Both the position numbers and the translations under genes were made by a program. DNA of 61,983 nucleotides from a bacterium (GTDB lineage Bacteria > Bacillota > Clostridia > Lachnospirales > Lachnospiraceae), in NCBI GenBank assembly GCA_029012425.1, contig JAQXMB010000069.1:1-61983 (forward strand). Reading direction: 5' to 3'. This document shows positions 44,874 through 53,208 of this stretch, piece after piece. Numbering within the stretch: the stretch's first letter is position 1; every line of letters starts with the position of its first letter. The notes below the pieces were generated by a model, which was given only the letters and a program-made list of their open reading frames with translations, was not told the origin of the DNA and ran no database searches.

Positions 44874-46687
44874 TTCATACTCCTCCCATATATCTGTAGC
44901 AATCTCTGTCGGATTTCTCCTATCAGAGAAAGAGATCCAAAAATAACTGTTTTTTCCTGCGCATTCAAAATATCACTTATCCGGTCTGTTGATGCAAGCA
45001 TCTCGCATTCACCACCCAATGCACGAATTGCGGTTGTCAGCTCTTCTGCCGCCAGCGCGCGTGTTGAAGCCGGCTGTACGGTATAAACGCGCTTTGCAAT
45101 CGGAAGGATCTCGCTCGCCATCTGTCGATAATCTTTATCCGCAAGCACACCCATGACAAAAATAAACTGTTCGTCCTTAAAGCTCTCCTTCAAAGATTTA
45201 CAAAGTGCCTGCACTCCACTTACATTATGCGCTCCGTCAATCATACACCATGGCGCCTCACCGAGCAGTTCCATTCGTCCGGGCCATCTGCATTTTTGCA
45301 ACCCTCGCACAATCACATCCGGGGTAATTTCATCGAACCCCATCTCGCAAAGTATTTGTGCCGTTTCTGCTGCCACCGCGGCGTTTTTTCTCTGATGTGC
45401 GCCAAACAATCCCAATTTCACTTCGGTTGCCACTTCATCACCGACAACCCATGGAATATTCCGCTGCTTGCAGACTCCTTCAAGAACCGCCATTACTTCC
45501 GGTTCCTGCCTCATAAGAACCGCTCTTGAACCATTCTTTATAATGCCTGCCTTTTCATTGGCAATCGCTGTCAGCGTATCTCCAAGATACCGGGTGTGTT
45601 CGAGTCCGATCTGTGTAATCACAGAGACAAGTGCCGGCGGAATCACATTCGTCGAATCCAGTCGCCCGCCCATTCCGGTTTCCAATATAACAAATTTTAC
45701 AGACTTCTTCCTATAATATAATAGCGCTATTGCCAGTGCATCATCTGACATCGTAGGAAATAACCCGGTTTCCAACCACATAGATTTTGCCGCTGAAAGT
45801 ACTCTTGCACCCAATGCCAGCAATTCTTCATCCGGAATCACTTCATGCCCCAATCGAATTCGCTCTGCAAAATCCGTCAAGTGCGGTGAAGTGTACATAC
45901 CGGCAGAAATTCCCGCTTCTATGCAAATCTGATTCAAAAATGCCGCAACAGATCCTTTTCCATTCGTTCCTGCAATATGAACGAATTGTAATTGTTCCTG
46001 TGGTCGGCCCAGATACGAAAGCAGCTGCCTGCTAAGCACAATCCCGGGCTTACCGGCAAAATAGCCACCTTCACAGATTTTGTGAAGCATCTGTTCTCGT
46101 GTATAATATTGTGAGCAGTCGTAAAAAGCAGCTTCCGTTACAATCCCATCCATCCATTGATCCGTCGGTTCCGCCAGCTGCTCCAACGCATCGGAAAGCT
46201 GTGATTCATAGGCAATTCCAACACGAACTGCCTGTGAATGCTTTTCAAAAAAGCGATCGTAAAATCCTCCGCCATATCCCATTCTCGCTCCGCGACGAGA
46301 AAAAGCACAGCCCGGAACAAGTACCAGCACATTTTCTACGCGAATCAGATTTCCCGGATGTTTCTCCGGCTCCGGCACATGGAAGGAGCCCTCGTTCAGC
46401 TCATTGAAATTGTTCACCTCATAGAATAGAATTTCATCCTTCTCTACCCGCGGAAACGCAACGCGTTTTCCGTCAGAGAATGCCGTCTCAATAAGCGGTT
46501 TCATATCAACTTCACTTCTTATCGGCGCATAGGCAAATATGTAATCCGCTTTCCGATACCATTCCATCAACTGAATTCGGCTACAGATTTCTTTCGACAG
46601 CAGGCTGCGCGTTTGTGGTTCAATTGATTCCCGCGCTGCAAGCATCTGTTTTCTGAACGCTTTTTTTTCTTTAATATAATAAGACAT
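44870..46687 (-). CDS. Fused 5-formyltetrahydrofolate cyclo-ligase / folylpolyglutamate synthase
   Basis: 605 residues made of two full enzymes. Residues 1-190 are 5-formyl-THF cyclo-ligase (RKQMLAARE, and the GARMGYGGGFYDRFF signature at about 133-147), which returns 5-formyl-THF to the folate pool as 5,10-methenyl-THF. Residues about 195-600 are FolC (P-loop AGTNGKGSV at about 239-247, YTSPHL, ETGMGGRLDSTN, GLEHTRYLG, WPGRMELL, DGAHN), which adds glutamates to folates. No stop or frameshift interrupts the junction. It is the first gene of an operon with proB and proA (4-base overlap). Joining the two makes sense because polyglutamation keeps the recycled folate inside the cell. Confidence 0.93.
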   Translation of the reverse strand: MSYYIKEKKAFRKQMLAARESIEPQTRSLLSKEICSRIQLMEWYRKADYIFAYAPIRSEVDMKPLIETAFSDGKRVAFPRVEKDEILFYEVNNFNELNEGSFHVPEPEKHPGNLIRVENVLVLVPGCAFSRRGARMGYGGGFYDRFFEKHSQAVRVGIAYESQLSDALEQLAEPTDQWMDGIVTEAAFYDCSQYYTREQMLHKICEGGYFAGKPGIVLSRQLLSYLGRPQEQLQFVHIAGTNGKGSVAAFLNQICIEAGISAGMYTSPHLTDFAERIRLGHEVIPDEELLALGARVLSAAKSMWLETGLFPTMSDDALAIALLYYRKKSVKFVILETGMGGRLDSTNVIPPALVSVITQIGLEHTRYLGDTLTAIANEKAGIIKNGSRAVLMRQEPEVMAVLEGVCKQRNIPWVVGDEVATEVKLGLFGAHQRKNAAVAAETAQILCEMGFDEITPDVIVRGLQKCRWPGRMELLGEAPWCMIDGAHNVSGVQALCKSLKESFKDEQFIFVMGVLADKDYRQMASEILPIAKRVYTVQPASTRALAAEELTTAIRALGGECEMLASTDRISDILNAQEKTVIFGSLSLIGEIRQRLLQIYGRSMK

Positions 46688-46828
46688 TTGATCATTCCCG
46701 GTGACTCTATTCGAGCCACCTTGAAATCTAAAAATAGCTTCTGATATGCAAGCATAACGAATCTATTTTATAGAATTTCCCAAGGTTCTGAATAGTTTCC
46801 AATAATCTAATATTATAGAATTTGCCGA

Positions 46829-46861
46829 TAAAAAAAGCAAGACGCTTTACGCCCTGCTTTT
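46829..46861 (-). terminator. Intrinsic terminator after degV
   Basis: On the minus strand AAAAGCAGGGCG pairs with CGTCTTGCTTTT (two G-U pairs) across TAAAG, followed by a T run. It lies 15 bases behind the degV stop. The remaining stretch up to the FCL-FolC start (46688-46828) shows no gene. Confidence 0.85.
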
Positions 46862-46875
46862 CCTCGATCGATACA

Positions 46876-47739
46876 TTATACTGCAACAATCACACCGCCA
46901 TCATTCGCATACATAGTACTTACCCCCGCAGTGTCAACAATGAAAATATTTTTGAAATTTGCCATCTTTTCGATGCGTTCTTTCACTTTCTTTGCCCGCT
47001 CCGGACAATTACAGTGAGCAATTGCAAGCACTTTTTCCTCACAGTTCTTTGTCGTCTCAATAATACGATCTACCATTCCATCAAGTGCTTTATTCATCCC
47101 TCTCGCCTGACCAAGCTTCTGAATGGCGCCCTCATCGGTAGACCCCATAACCGGTTTGATGTTCAGCGCTGTTGCAATTGTAGCCTTTAAACTGCTAAGT
47201 CTGCCATTCTTGCGCAGTGTATCAAGTGTTTCCAATACAAAATAGGTATTCATTTCAGCAATATACGCTTCCACCAATTCAACAATATGCTCAAAGCTCT
47301 CTCCGGCTTCCTCATATTCCTGAATCTTCATTCCGATCAATGTCTCGCCGATAGAAGCTGATTTCGAGTCAAACACATGCACCTTTGCCCGTTTTTCCGG
47401 CGGAATATTCTCACTCTGCTCCTCGTAGAGCCTCTCAGCAAGCTTGGCACTGTTATAGGAGCCTGATAATTGTCCCGACAATGTAATCAGATAAATATGA
47501 TCAAGCCCACTCTCAAAGTGCTCTAAATAACGAGTCGGCGGCGGGCAGGCAGATTTCGGACAGTTCTTACTCTCTCTCACCTTCTGCAGAAATTCCGACT
47601 GATTAAACGAGGCGTCATCGATAACATGATAGTCATCCACATCCAGCTCCAATGCAACATTCTCATAGTGGCCGTCTGCTTTCAACACATCTGTGAGTTC
47701 TCCGCAACTGTCAATCAAAATTTTATAGCTCATAGCCAT
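46876..47739 (-). CDS. DegV family fatty-acid-binding protein
   Basis: 287 residues, typical of DegV. Family stretches are ILIDSCGELTD at the N-terminus, SACPPPTRYLEHF, ITLSGQLSGSYNSA, VHVFDSKSASIGETL, and ALNIKPVMGSTDEGAIQKLG. DegV (FakB-type) proteins bind one fatty acid and, in FakAB systems, present it to the kinase FakA. No fakA is in the window. It is a single-gene unit with its own terminator; the divergent promoter region carries a 10-base palindrome. Confidence 0.92.
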   Translation of the reverse strand: MAMSYKILIDSCGELTDVLKADGHYENVALELDVDDYHVIDDASFNQSEFLQKVRESKNCPKSACPPPTRYLEHFESGLDHIYLITLSGQLSGSYNSAKLAERLYEEQSENIPPEKRAKVHVFDSKSASIGETLIGMKIQEYEEAGESFEHIVELVEAYIAEMNTYFVLETLDTLRKNGRLSSLKATIATALNIKPVMGSTDEGAIQKLGQARGMNKALDGMVDRIIETTKNCEEKVLAIAHCNCPERAKKVKERIEKMANFKNIFIVDTAGVSTMYANDGGVIVAV

Positions 47740-47807
47740 GCCTCCAAATCATCCTCTATATCAGTATACGATTTTTTCAAAAACATTAAACATTTTTTCA
47801 AAACCGT

Positions 47808-47836
47808 TATCATGTAGTTTTCATTACTACATGATA
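47808..47836. promoter_or_regulatory. 10-base inverted repeat in the degV/DUF5721 divergent region
   Basis: TATCATGTAG, 9 bases, CTACATGATA. It lies 70 bases from degV and about 100 from the DUF5721 gene, without a T tract, so an operator is more likely than a terminator. Confidence 0.5.
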
Positions 47837-47933
47837 GTAGCACAAATATTATGATTTGAAAAGAGGTTTTTGAGAAATATCGCGTTTTTTCATCAAATAT
47901 GTTATACTGTCAAAAAACTGTATGGAGTAAGAT

Positions 47934-48431
47934 ATGAAGGCATTTTTACTTACCGAACAAAAACAATTTATGAATCAGCTTTTAAGAAGCGAACTGTTCG
48001 ATCATTTTCTCATCTCGGAAGCGACGATTCAAGGAGCAATTTCTTATACGATTGACGGACATATCAACCGTGCATTTTATGATTCCGATGAATTAGAGAC
48101 GATTGCCGGCTTTGAATATCTGCCATTTGCACAGTTTCGTCCTGTCTGTTTTGAATTGATCAAGGGGAAGCACACCCCTTTATATATGAAGTTTATCTTT
48201 TTGCTCTCGCCGGAAAATGCCAAAAATGTGATTACAAGCAGCCAGACCGGTTTTACCTGCGAAGATATCAGTGCCATTTTTATGAATGTAACCTTCAAGG
48301 ATGAGCGGTTAATTCTTACAACCGGAGTATCCTATCGCACCTTCACTCCGGATCACTCCTTTGATGAGGCATGGGATAAGCTTACTGCCCGTTTTTTAAG
48401 CAAAAACGGTATTTTATTTGATATCCTCTAA
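47934..48431 (+). CDS. DUF5721 family protein
   Basis: 165 residues without membrane segments. The sequence (KAFLLTEQKQFMNQLLRSE, SEATIQGAISYTIDGHIN, YLPFAQFRPVCFELIKGKHTP, VITSSQTGFTCEDISAIFMN) fits a small conserved Clostridia family that I know as DUF5721; the function is unknown. It seems to be a compact alpha/beta protein. The ATG at 47934 is the likely start; the upstream region is AT-rich with a TATACT. Its 3' end overlaps the convergent lspA-like gene by 18 bases. Confidence 0.7.
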   Translation: MKAFLLTEQKQFMNQLLRSELFDHFLISEATIQGAISYTIDGHINRAFYDSDELETIAGFEYLPFAQFRPVCFELIKGKHTPLYMKFIFLLSPENAKNVITSSQTGFTCEDISAIFMNVTFKDERLILTTGVSYRTFTPDHSFDEAWDKLTARFLSKNGILFDIL

Positions 48432-48923
48432 ACCGTCAACCGGATTTTGCTTCGTTTTCTTTTTCGTACCTGTCGGAATACTTGCCATCACGGCACCAAT
48501 CAGTATACAAAAATCAGAGAGATTAAATACAACCCTGCGAAGCTTTTCCCGGAACGGTCCGATATTTAATGAAAAATAATCTACGACATACCCTCTATAC
48601 ATGCGATCAATCAGATTACTGATTCCACCCCCGATCAAAAGGGCTAGGCCAATGCGCTTTGCTCCGTTTTTTCGTTCTCCCGGTGTACCCACAAGCATTC
48701 CGGTTGCAAATGCAAGAAGTCCCATCGTGAGTTTCCGCACATTTTCTTTTTGTTCTTTTCCTGCACCAAATGCAATTCCCTCATTGTGGAGCAGGTTTAA
48801 AAACAACTTCCCGTCAAACAACGCTCTTGTTTTGCCATCAGCAAGGTACATTTCGGCATTTTTCTTGACCACACCGTCTCCCAACACAATTGCGGCAATC
48901 ATTCCAAATATCTTCTTATTCAT
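48414..48923 (-). CDS. lspA: Signal peptidase II-like protein (LspA family)
   Basis: 169 residues with four membrane segments. The conserved LHNEGIAFGAG motif and the two catalytic Asp regions are present (GGGISNLIDRMYRGYVVDYF and FNLSDFCILIG), so the active site is complete. LspA removes signal peptides from prolipoproteins at the membrane. It differs from standard LspA by a less hydrophobic N-terminus and a Lys-rich tail (TGTKKKTKQN), so it may be a second copy besides a housekeeping one. The window includes at least one lipoprotein (13958-14665) that would need such an enzyme. Confidence 0.8.
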   Translation of the reverse strand: MNKKIFGMIAAIVLGDGVVKKNAEMYLADGKTRALFDGKLFLNLLHNEGIAFGAGKEQKENVRKLTMGLLAFATGMLVGTPGERKNGAKRIGLALLIGGGISNLIDRMYRGYVVDYFSLNIGPFREKLRRVVFNLSDFCILIGAVMASIPTGTKKKTKQNPVDGLEDIK

Positions 48924-49004
48924 ATTCTCTACCTGTCATTTGTTTTATCGCCTTTTAGTTCTCAAATGATTGTATCAGACATCCGGTTTCTTTGCTATAC
49001 ACAA

Positions 49005-50705
49005 TTATTGTAAACGAGACTGCCCAAGCCCTGCCAGATTGCGAAAAGTCTGAGAAAGATCTAATTTCCCATAGCCCCATTCCCGATTCGGATATAAGAT
49101 TCCCTGAGAGCGCGCTGCACCCCGTATAAACTCGTTTTTCACATCGACGGATGTCGTTCCCGGAACATTGCCTCTTACAACCGCCCACTCTAAATACATC
49201 GCAGCAGCCCCTGCTGCAATAGCCACTGCAAAGCTTGTTCCGGTCCAATCCTCGCCGGATTCACTGATCACATTTACTGCCGGTGCAACAAAATCGGGCT
49301 TGATCGCTCCTGTCACCGTAAAGCCTCTTCCCGAATCGAGAAACAGCGAACCATTCGCATCATTGTATCCACCCACGGTCATTGGAACGCGTGCAGTAGC
49401 GGGAATGGTCAGGGTCGTATCCGGATTGGATGTAAGAAAATAAACAGGGTCGGATAAAAAAGCACTAATCGGCAACCACATATGAAAATGCCCAAACACC
49501 AGATTCTTGGGATAGACAAGGATTTTCCAAATTCCTCGCGTCGGTCTGACAAAACGCAAAAAAATCAGCTGATTGACACTTCTGGTACCGACAATCCGAT
49601 AGTCTACACTAAGTGTTGTTCCCTCAAATACAAAGGTGTATTCCCTTCTGCCGGAGCGTTCCGCCGGAATTCTTGAAAGTCTCTCTCCCGACGGCGCGAT
49701 GACGGCTACCTCATACAATTCCGGCTCTGCCGACCACAATTCAACAAAGAAGCCCTCCATATCGCGCTCAACATTGATTTCCACCTCATCCGTAGCATTT
49801 TCATCTGCGACCGATCCATAATAGTGATGTCTTGCATTTGCCTCATTTCCCGCCGCAACCAGCACCGCACGACCGCGGCGCTGTGCAATTTCATCCAGAT
49901 AATTTGACAAAAACGAATTCCCGCCATGAGAGCCGTTGTTGGTCCCAAGTGCAATGAGAAGCACGAGTGGCTGATTCCGTTCAATTGCCAGACGGTTCAG
50001 ATATGCGATGGCAAGCATAATGTCATTTTCCTGATAAGCAGGCACATCATCCGCAATAAAGTAAAGATCTCTCAGATACTGCTTTGCCTCCTTTAATTTT
50101 ACAACTGCAAGGTCAGCATACGGGGCTGCCCCCGACCATCCATTCTGTTCATTGATGGAACCTGCTGCAATTGATGCGACTGCAGTTCCGTGACCGATCG
50201 GATCATTCAGCGGAATCACGCTTTGTGGTTGATCATTTTGCAATGCTTCATCTAACTGCTGCCGCGTATATACAGTTCCATAGGAAAATCCTTCCGGCGG
50301 GGTACCTGCCTGAACCGTCTGATCCCAGACAGATACAATTCGACTGCTACCGTCTTCAAAACGGAATGCATCCCTCGTATAATCAATTCCACTGTCTACA
50401 ATTCCAAGTAAAACCCCTGCCCCCGTGAGTGACAGATTCGGCTGGTTTCGAATGCTAAGAATGCCGCTGACATCCAATGCGTTGACACTGAGTGTCGTAA
50501 AGCATTTCGGAACCGCACTGTAAGAATATGTTCCAAAATTCACCTCTGCCATTCCGTCTCTCGGATAGTACAAAACCGAATAACGATCATTTACAGGCGT
50601 CATGCACTCCATCTCACCCGTGAGGTTTCCCAGTTCTCCCTGTTGAATTAAAAAATCAAACCAATCGTTTGAATAGGCTGCCTCCATACAAATTGTCTCG
50701 TCCAT
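49005..50705 (-). CDS. S8 family serine peptidase (Csp-type subtilase)
   Basis: About 566 residues from the ATG at 50705. The frame goes up to 50771, but that part is the clpX terminator hairpin, so it is not coding. The triad is complete: Asp in LLGIVDSGIDY (about 104), His in GHGTAVASIAAGS (about 172) and Ser in GTSFAVAIAAG (about 495). A large insert sits between His and Ser, as in clostridial CspA/B/C germination proteases. No signal peptide is visible. Related proteins cut the spore cortex lytic enzyme precursor, or act in the forespore. No other spore genes are near, so the role here is open. Confidence 0.88.
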   Translation of the reverse strand: MDETICMEAAYSNDWFDFLIQQGELGNLTGEMECMTPVNDRYSVLYYPRDGMAEVNFGTYSYSAVPKCFTTLSVNALDVSGILSIRNQPNLSLTGAGVLLGIVDSGIDYTRDAFRFEDGSSRIVSVWDQTVQAGTPPEGFSYGTVYTRQQLDEALQNDQPQSVIPLNDPIGHGTAVASIAAGSINEQNGWSGAAPYADLAVVKLKEAKQYLRDLYFIADDVPAYQENDIMLAIAYLNRLAIERNQPLVLLIALGTNNGSHGGNSFLSNYLDEIAQRRGRAVLVAAGNEANARHHYYGSVADENATDEVEINVERDMEGFFVELWSAEPELYEVAVIAPSGERLSRIPAERSGRREYTFVFEGTTLSVDYRIVGTRSVNQLIFLRFVRPTRGIWKILVYPKNLVFGHFHMWLPISAFLSDPVYFLTSNPDTTLTIPATARVPMTVGGYNDANGSLFLDSGRGFTVTGAIKPDFVAPAVNVISESGEDWTGTSFAVAIAAGAAAMYLEWAVVRGNVPGTTSVDVKNEFIRGAARSQGILYPNREWGYGKLDLSQTFRNLAGLGQSRLQ

Positions 50706-50744
50706 ATACACCACTTGCACACTTTTTTTATTAATATGCAAAAC

Positions 50745-50769
50745 GCCGCCCGGTGGTGTACCGGACGGC
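50745..50769 (-). terminator. Intrinsic terminator after clpX
   Basis: GCCGCCCGGT and ACCGGACGGC form a 10-base stem with one mismatch around GGTGT. On the minus strand GTTTT follows. It lies 20 bases behind the clpX stop. Confidence 0.75.
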
Positions 50770-50789
50770 ATTTATTTCCATATCAGCAT

Positions 50790-52289
50790 CTATTCTTTTG
50801 CTTCTATTTTGTTTTGTTCCACACCGCGAAGTACAATCTGCGGTGCACCGTGATTTTCAATATAATCCTTGGTAATAATCACCTTGCCAATTGTATCATC
50901 CTTCGGAATCTCGTACATGATATCAAGCATGAATTCCTCAATAATCGCACGGAGTGCCCGTGCTCCTACCTTCTTCTCTTTTGCACGGTCTGCAATCGCA
51001 AGAAGCGCATCCTCCTCAAACTCAAGCGCCACTTCATCATAGCTTAACAGCTTCTGATACTGCTTGATAATCGCATTTTTCGGCTCAGTCAAAATTCTGA
51101 CAAGCATCTGTCGATCAAGCGCATCTAATGAGAAGAGGATGGGAAGACGACCGATAAACTCCGGAATCATGCCAAACTTTCGGATATCTTCAACCGTCAC
51201 ATATTTCAGCAGATTTTCCTCCTTATCATATTTATCCTTCAAATCTGCCTGAAATCCCATCGAAGAGTTCTTATTTAAACGCTCCTTGATAATCTCATCC
51301 AAATCCGGAAATGCACCGCCACAGATGAACAGAATATTTTTCGTATCGACAGTCGCCATCGGCACCATCGCGTTTTTACTTGAAGCACCAACCGGCACCT
51401 CAATCTGTGCACCCTCGAGAAGCTTCAGCATTCCCTGCTGAACGGACTCACCGCTCACATCGCGCTGATTCGTATTCTTTTTCTTTGCAATCTTATCAAT
51501 CTCATCGATAAAAATAATACCGTGTTCTGCGCGCTCCACATCATTGTCGGCTGCTGCGAGCAGTTTTGATACCACGCTCTCAATATCATCTCCGATATAT
51601 CCGGCCTCCGTAAGTGAAGTCGCATCGGTAATCGCAAGCGGCACATCCAGTAATCTTGCAAGTGTTTTCACGAGATAGGTCTTGCCGCATCCGGTCGGTC
51701 CAACCATTAACATATTAGACTTCTCAATTTCTACGCCATCCGTATTCTTCTCATCCTCGGAGAAAATTCTCTTATAATGATTATAGACCGCAACAGACAT
51801 CACCTTTTTTGCATGCTCCTGTCCCACAACATGCTCATCCAGCGTTGCCTTAATCTTGTGCGGTGCAGGAATGGAATGAATATCAAGTACCGGTTCAACC
51901 TTTTTCTTTTCCTTGGGTTTTTTTTTCTTTATGCGCTGTGCACCGGGCATCATACCTGCAAGGTCTGCTAAATTAATCATGCTGATTCCCGGAATACCCC
52001 CAAATGGATTATTCTGTGTCTTTGTCTCTTCCGTATTCATGTTACCCATCGGGAAGCCAAACTGGTTCATGCTGTCGAATGTCTTTTGCATACAATCCTT
52101 ACAGATTGTGATGTTATTCGGAATATGCATTAACGGTCCCGCAAGCTTTTCCGTCCGGCCACAAATATAGCAGACTTCTGTCTTCTTTTTCTCTGTTTCT
52201 TCCTCTTTGGTGTCATCCGGTGTATCAACGACATCACCGGTTACATCCTCCACAATTTCTTTAAATTCATCGTCGCGATAAGCTGTCAC
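50790..52289 (-). CDS. clpX: ClpX-type AAA+ unfoldase with extended N-terminus
   Basis: 499 residues from the GTG at 52289 with GGAGG 5 bases upstream; longer frames overlap the radical SAM gene. An acidic lead (1-35) precedes a zinc finger (C40, C43, C63, C66). A Gly/Met-rich and then Lys-rich linker (about 80-150; RIKKKKPKEKKKVEP) leads to the AAA+ core: GPTGCGKTYLVK, pore loop AGYIGDDIE, Walker B FIDEIDKIAKK, a ClpP-docking loop with SMGFQ in place of IGF, and IPEFIGRLP. Typical ClpX has 410-430 residues. It unfolds proteins, including tmRNA-tagged ones, for ClpP. No clpP is adjacent. Confidence 0.9.
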   Translation of the reverse strand: MTAYRDDEFKEIVEDVTGDVVDTPDDTKEEETEKKKTEVCYICGRTEKLAGPLMHIPNNITICKDCMQKTFDSMNQFGFPMGNMNTEETKTQNNPFGGIPGISMINLADLAGMMPGAQRIKKKKPKEKKKVEPVLDIHSIPAPHKIKATLDEHVVGQEHAKKVMSVAVYNHYKRIFSEDEKNTDGVEIEKSNMLMVGPTGCGKTYLVKTLARLLDVPLAITDATSLTEAGYIGDDIESVVSKLLAAADNDVERAEHGIIFIDEIDKIAKKKNTNQRDVSGESVQQGMLKLLEGAQIEVPVGASSKNAMVPMATVDTKNILFICGGAFPDLDEIIKERLNKNSSMGFQADLKDKYDKEENLLKYVTVEDIRKFGMIPEFIGRLPILFSLDALDRQMLVRILTEPKNAIIKQYQKLLSYDEVALEFEEDALLAIADRAKEKKVGARALRAIIEEFMLDIMYEIPKDDTIGKVIITKDYIENHGAPQIVLRGVEQNKIEAKE

Positions 52290-52305
52290 TTTTTCCTCCA
52301 TTCGT

Positions 52306-53208
52306 TCAAACGCCATCATAGTTAAAATCTGGGATAAAGCTTTCTGCAGCAGCTTCCCCTTCCTGTATGAATGCATTGGTAATACCCAAAGAAATTGCAT
52401 AATCTACCAATGCATCATAGTTTTTCTTTTTTACCTTTCCCCCGAGTACTGCATGTGTACGCACCTTCGGTCCCGGCGTATATTGGTTCAGCAGACTGAT
52501 ATAGATATTGTCCGCATATGTTTCATATAGATATCGAACAATTGCCTTCGCATCCATAAGCGCACCCGGAAGAAGCAGATGCCTTACAATCATTCCCCTG
52601 ATAAGCATAGGCTCCGGCTCACCGGCCACATCAGAAAAAACATTGCTTCCAACCTGGCGATACATCTCAGCAATTGCCTGTTTTGCAACCATCGGATAAT
52701 CCTTTGCCGCAGAGTATTCTCTGGCATGCGTCTCATTCAGATATTTCATATCAGGAAGATAGATATCAATGAGTCCGTCTAACATCCGAAGCGTTTCCAC
52801 CGTTACATAACTTCCTGTATTATACACGAAGGGCAGAGAAAAACCAAGTATCTTTGCCCTTTCAATTGCTTTTACAATCTGTGGCACATAATGGTCCGGT
52901 GTCACAAGATTAATATTATTTGCGCCCTGCTGCTGCAATTCGAAAAAAATATCACACAGGCGCTCATTGGTAACCGCACGCCCGATGCTTCCATGAGCAA
53001 TCGGTTCATTCTGACAATAGATGCAGCCAAGCTGACAACCTGAGAAAAAAACGGTTCCACTGCCTCTCACGCCGCTGATACACGGTTCTTCCCATTTGTG
53101 CAATGCCGCACGGGCAAGGCGAAGATCAGCCGTCTGTCCGCAGCGGCCTTTGCTGCCTGCCACGCGGTCAACCATACATCCTCTCGGACAAAGCCTACAA
53201 TTCGTCAT
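52306..53208 (-). CDS. Radical SAM protein (COG1313, PflA-like)
   Basis: 300 residues from the ATG with GGAG 9 bases upstream. An N-terminal Cys motif (CRLCPRGCMVDR, later GRCGQ) may bind zinc or a second cluster. The radical SAM cluster motif is SGCQLGCIYCQN. GNNINLVTPDHY-like (GANNINLVTPDHYVP) and the YNTGSYVTVETL stretches are typical of COG1313. The family is related to pyruvate formate-lyase activase but its substrate is unknown. The start overlaps the alpha/beta hydrolase gene by 14 bases and clpX starts 16 bases after its stop, so this is part of a long operon. Confidence 0.85.
   Translation of the reverse strand: MTNCRLCPRGCMVDRVAGSKGRCGQTADLRLARAALHKWEEPCISGVRGSGTVFFSGCQLGCIYCQNEPIAHGSIGRAVTNERLCDIFFELQQQGANNINLVTPDHYVPQIVKAIERAKILGFSLPFVYNTGSYVTVETLRMLDGLIDIYLPDMKYLNETHAREYSAAKDYPMVAKQAIAEMYRQVGSNVFSDVAGEPEPMLIRGMIVRHLLLPGALMDAKAIVRYLYETYADNIYISLLNQYTPGPKVRTHAVLGGKVKKKNYDALVDYAISLGITNAFIQEGEAAAESFIPDFNYDGV

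Noticed and set aside
50706..50771. N-terminal extension of the subtilase
   Set aside because: It would translate the clpX terminator hairpin.
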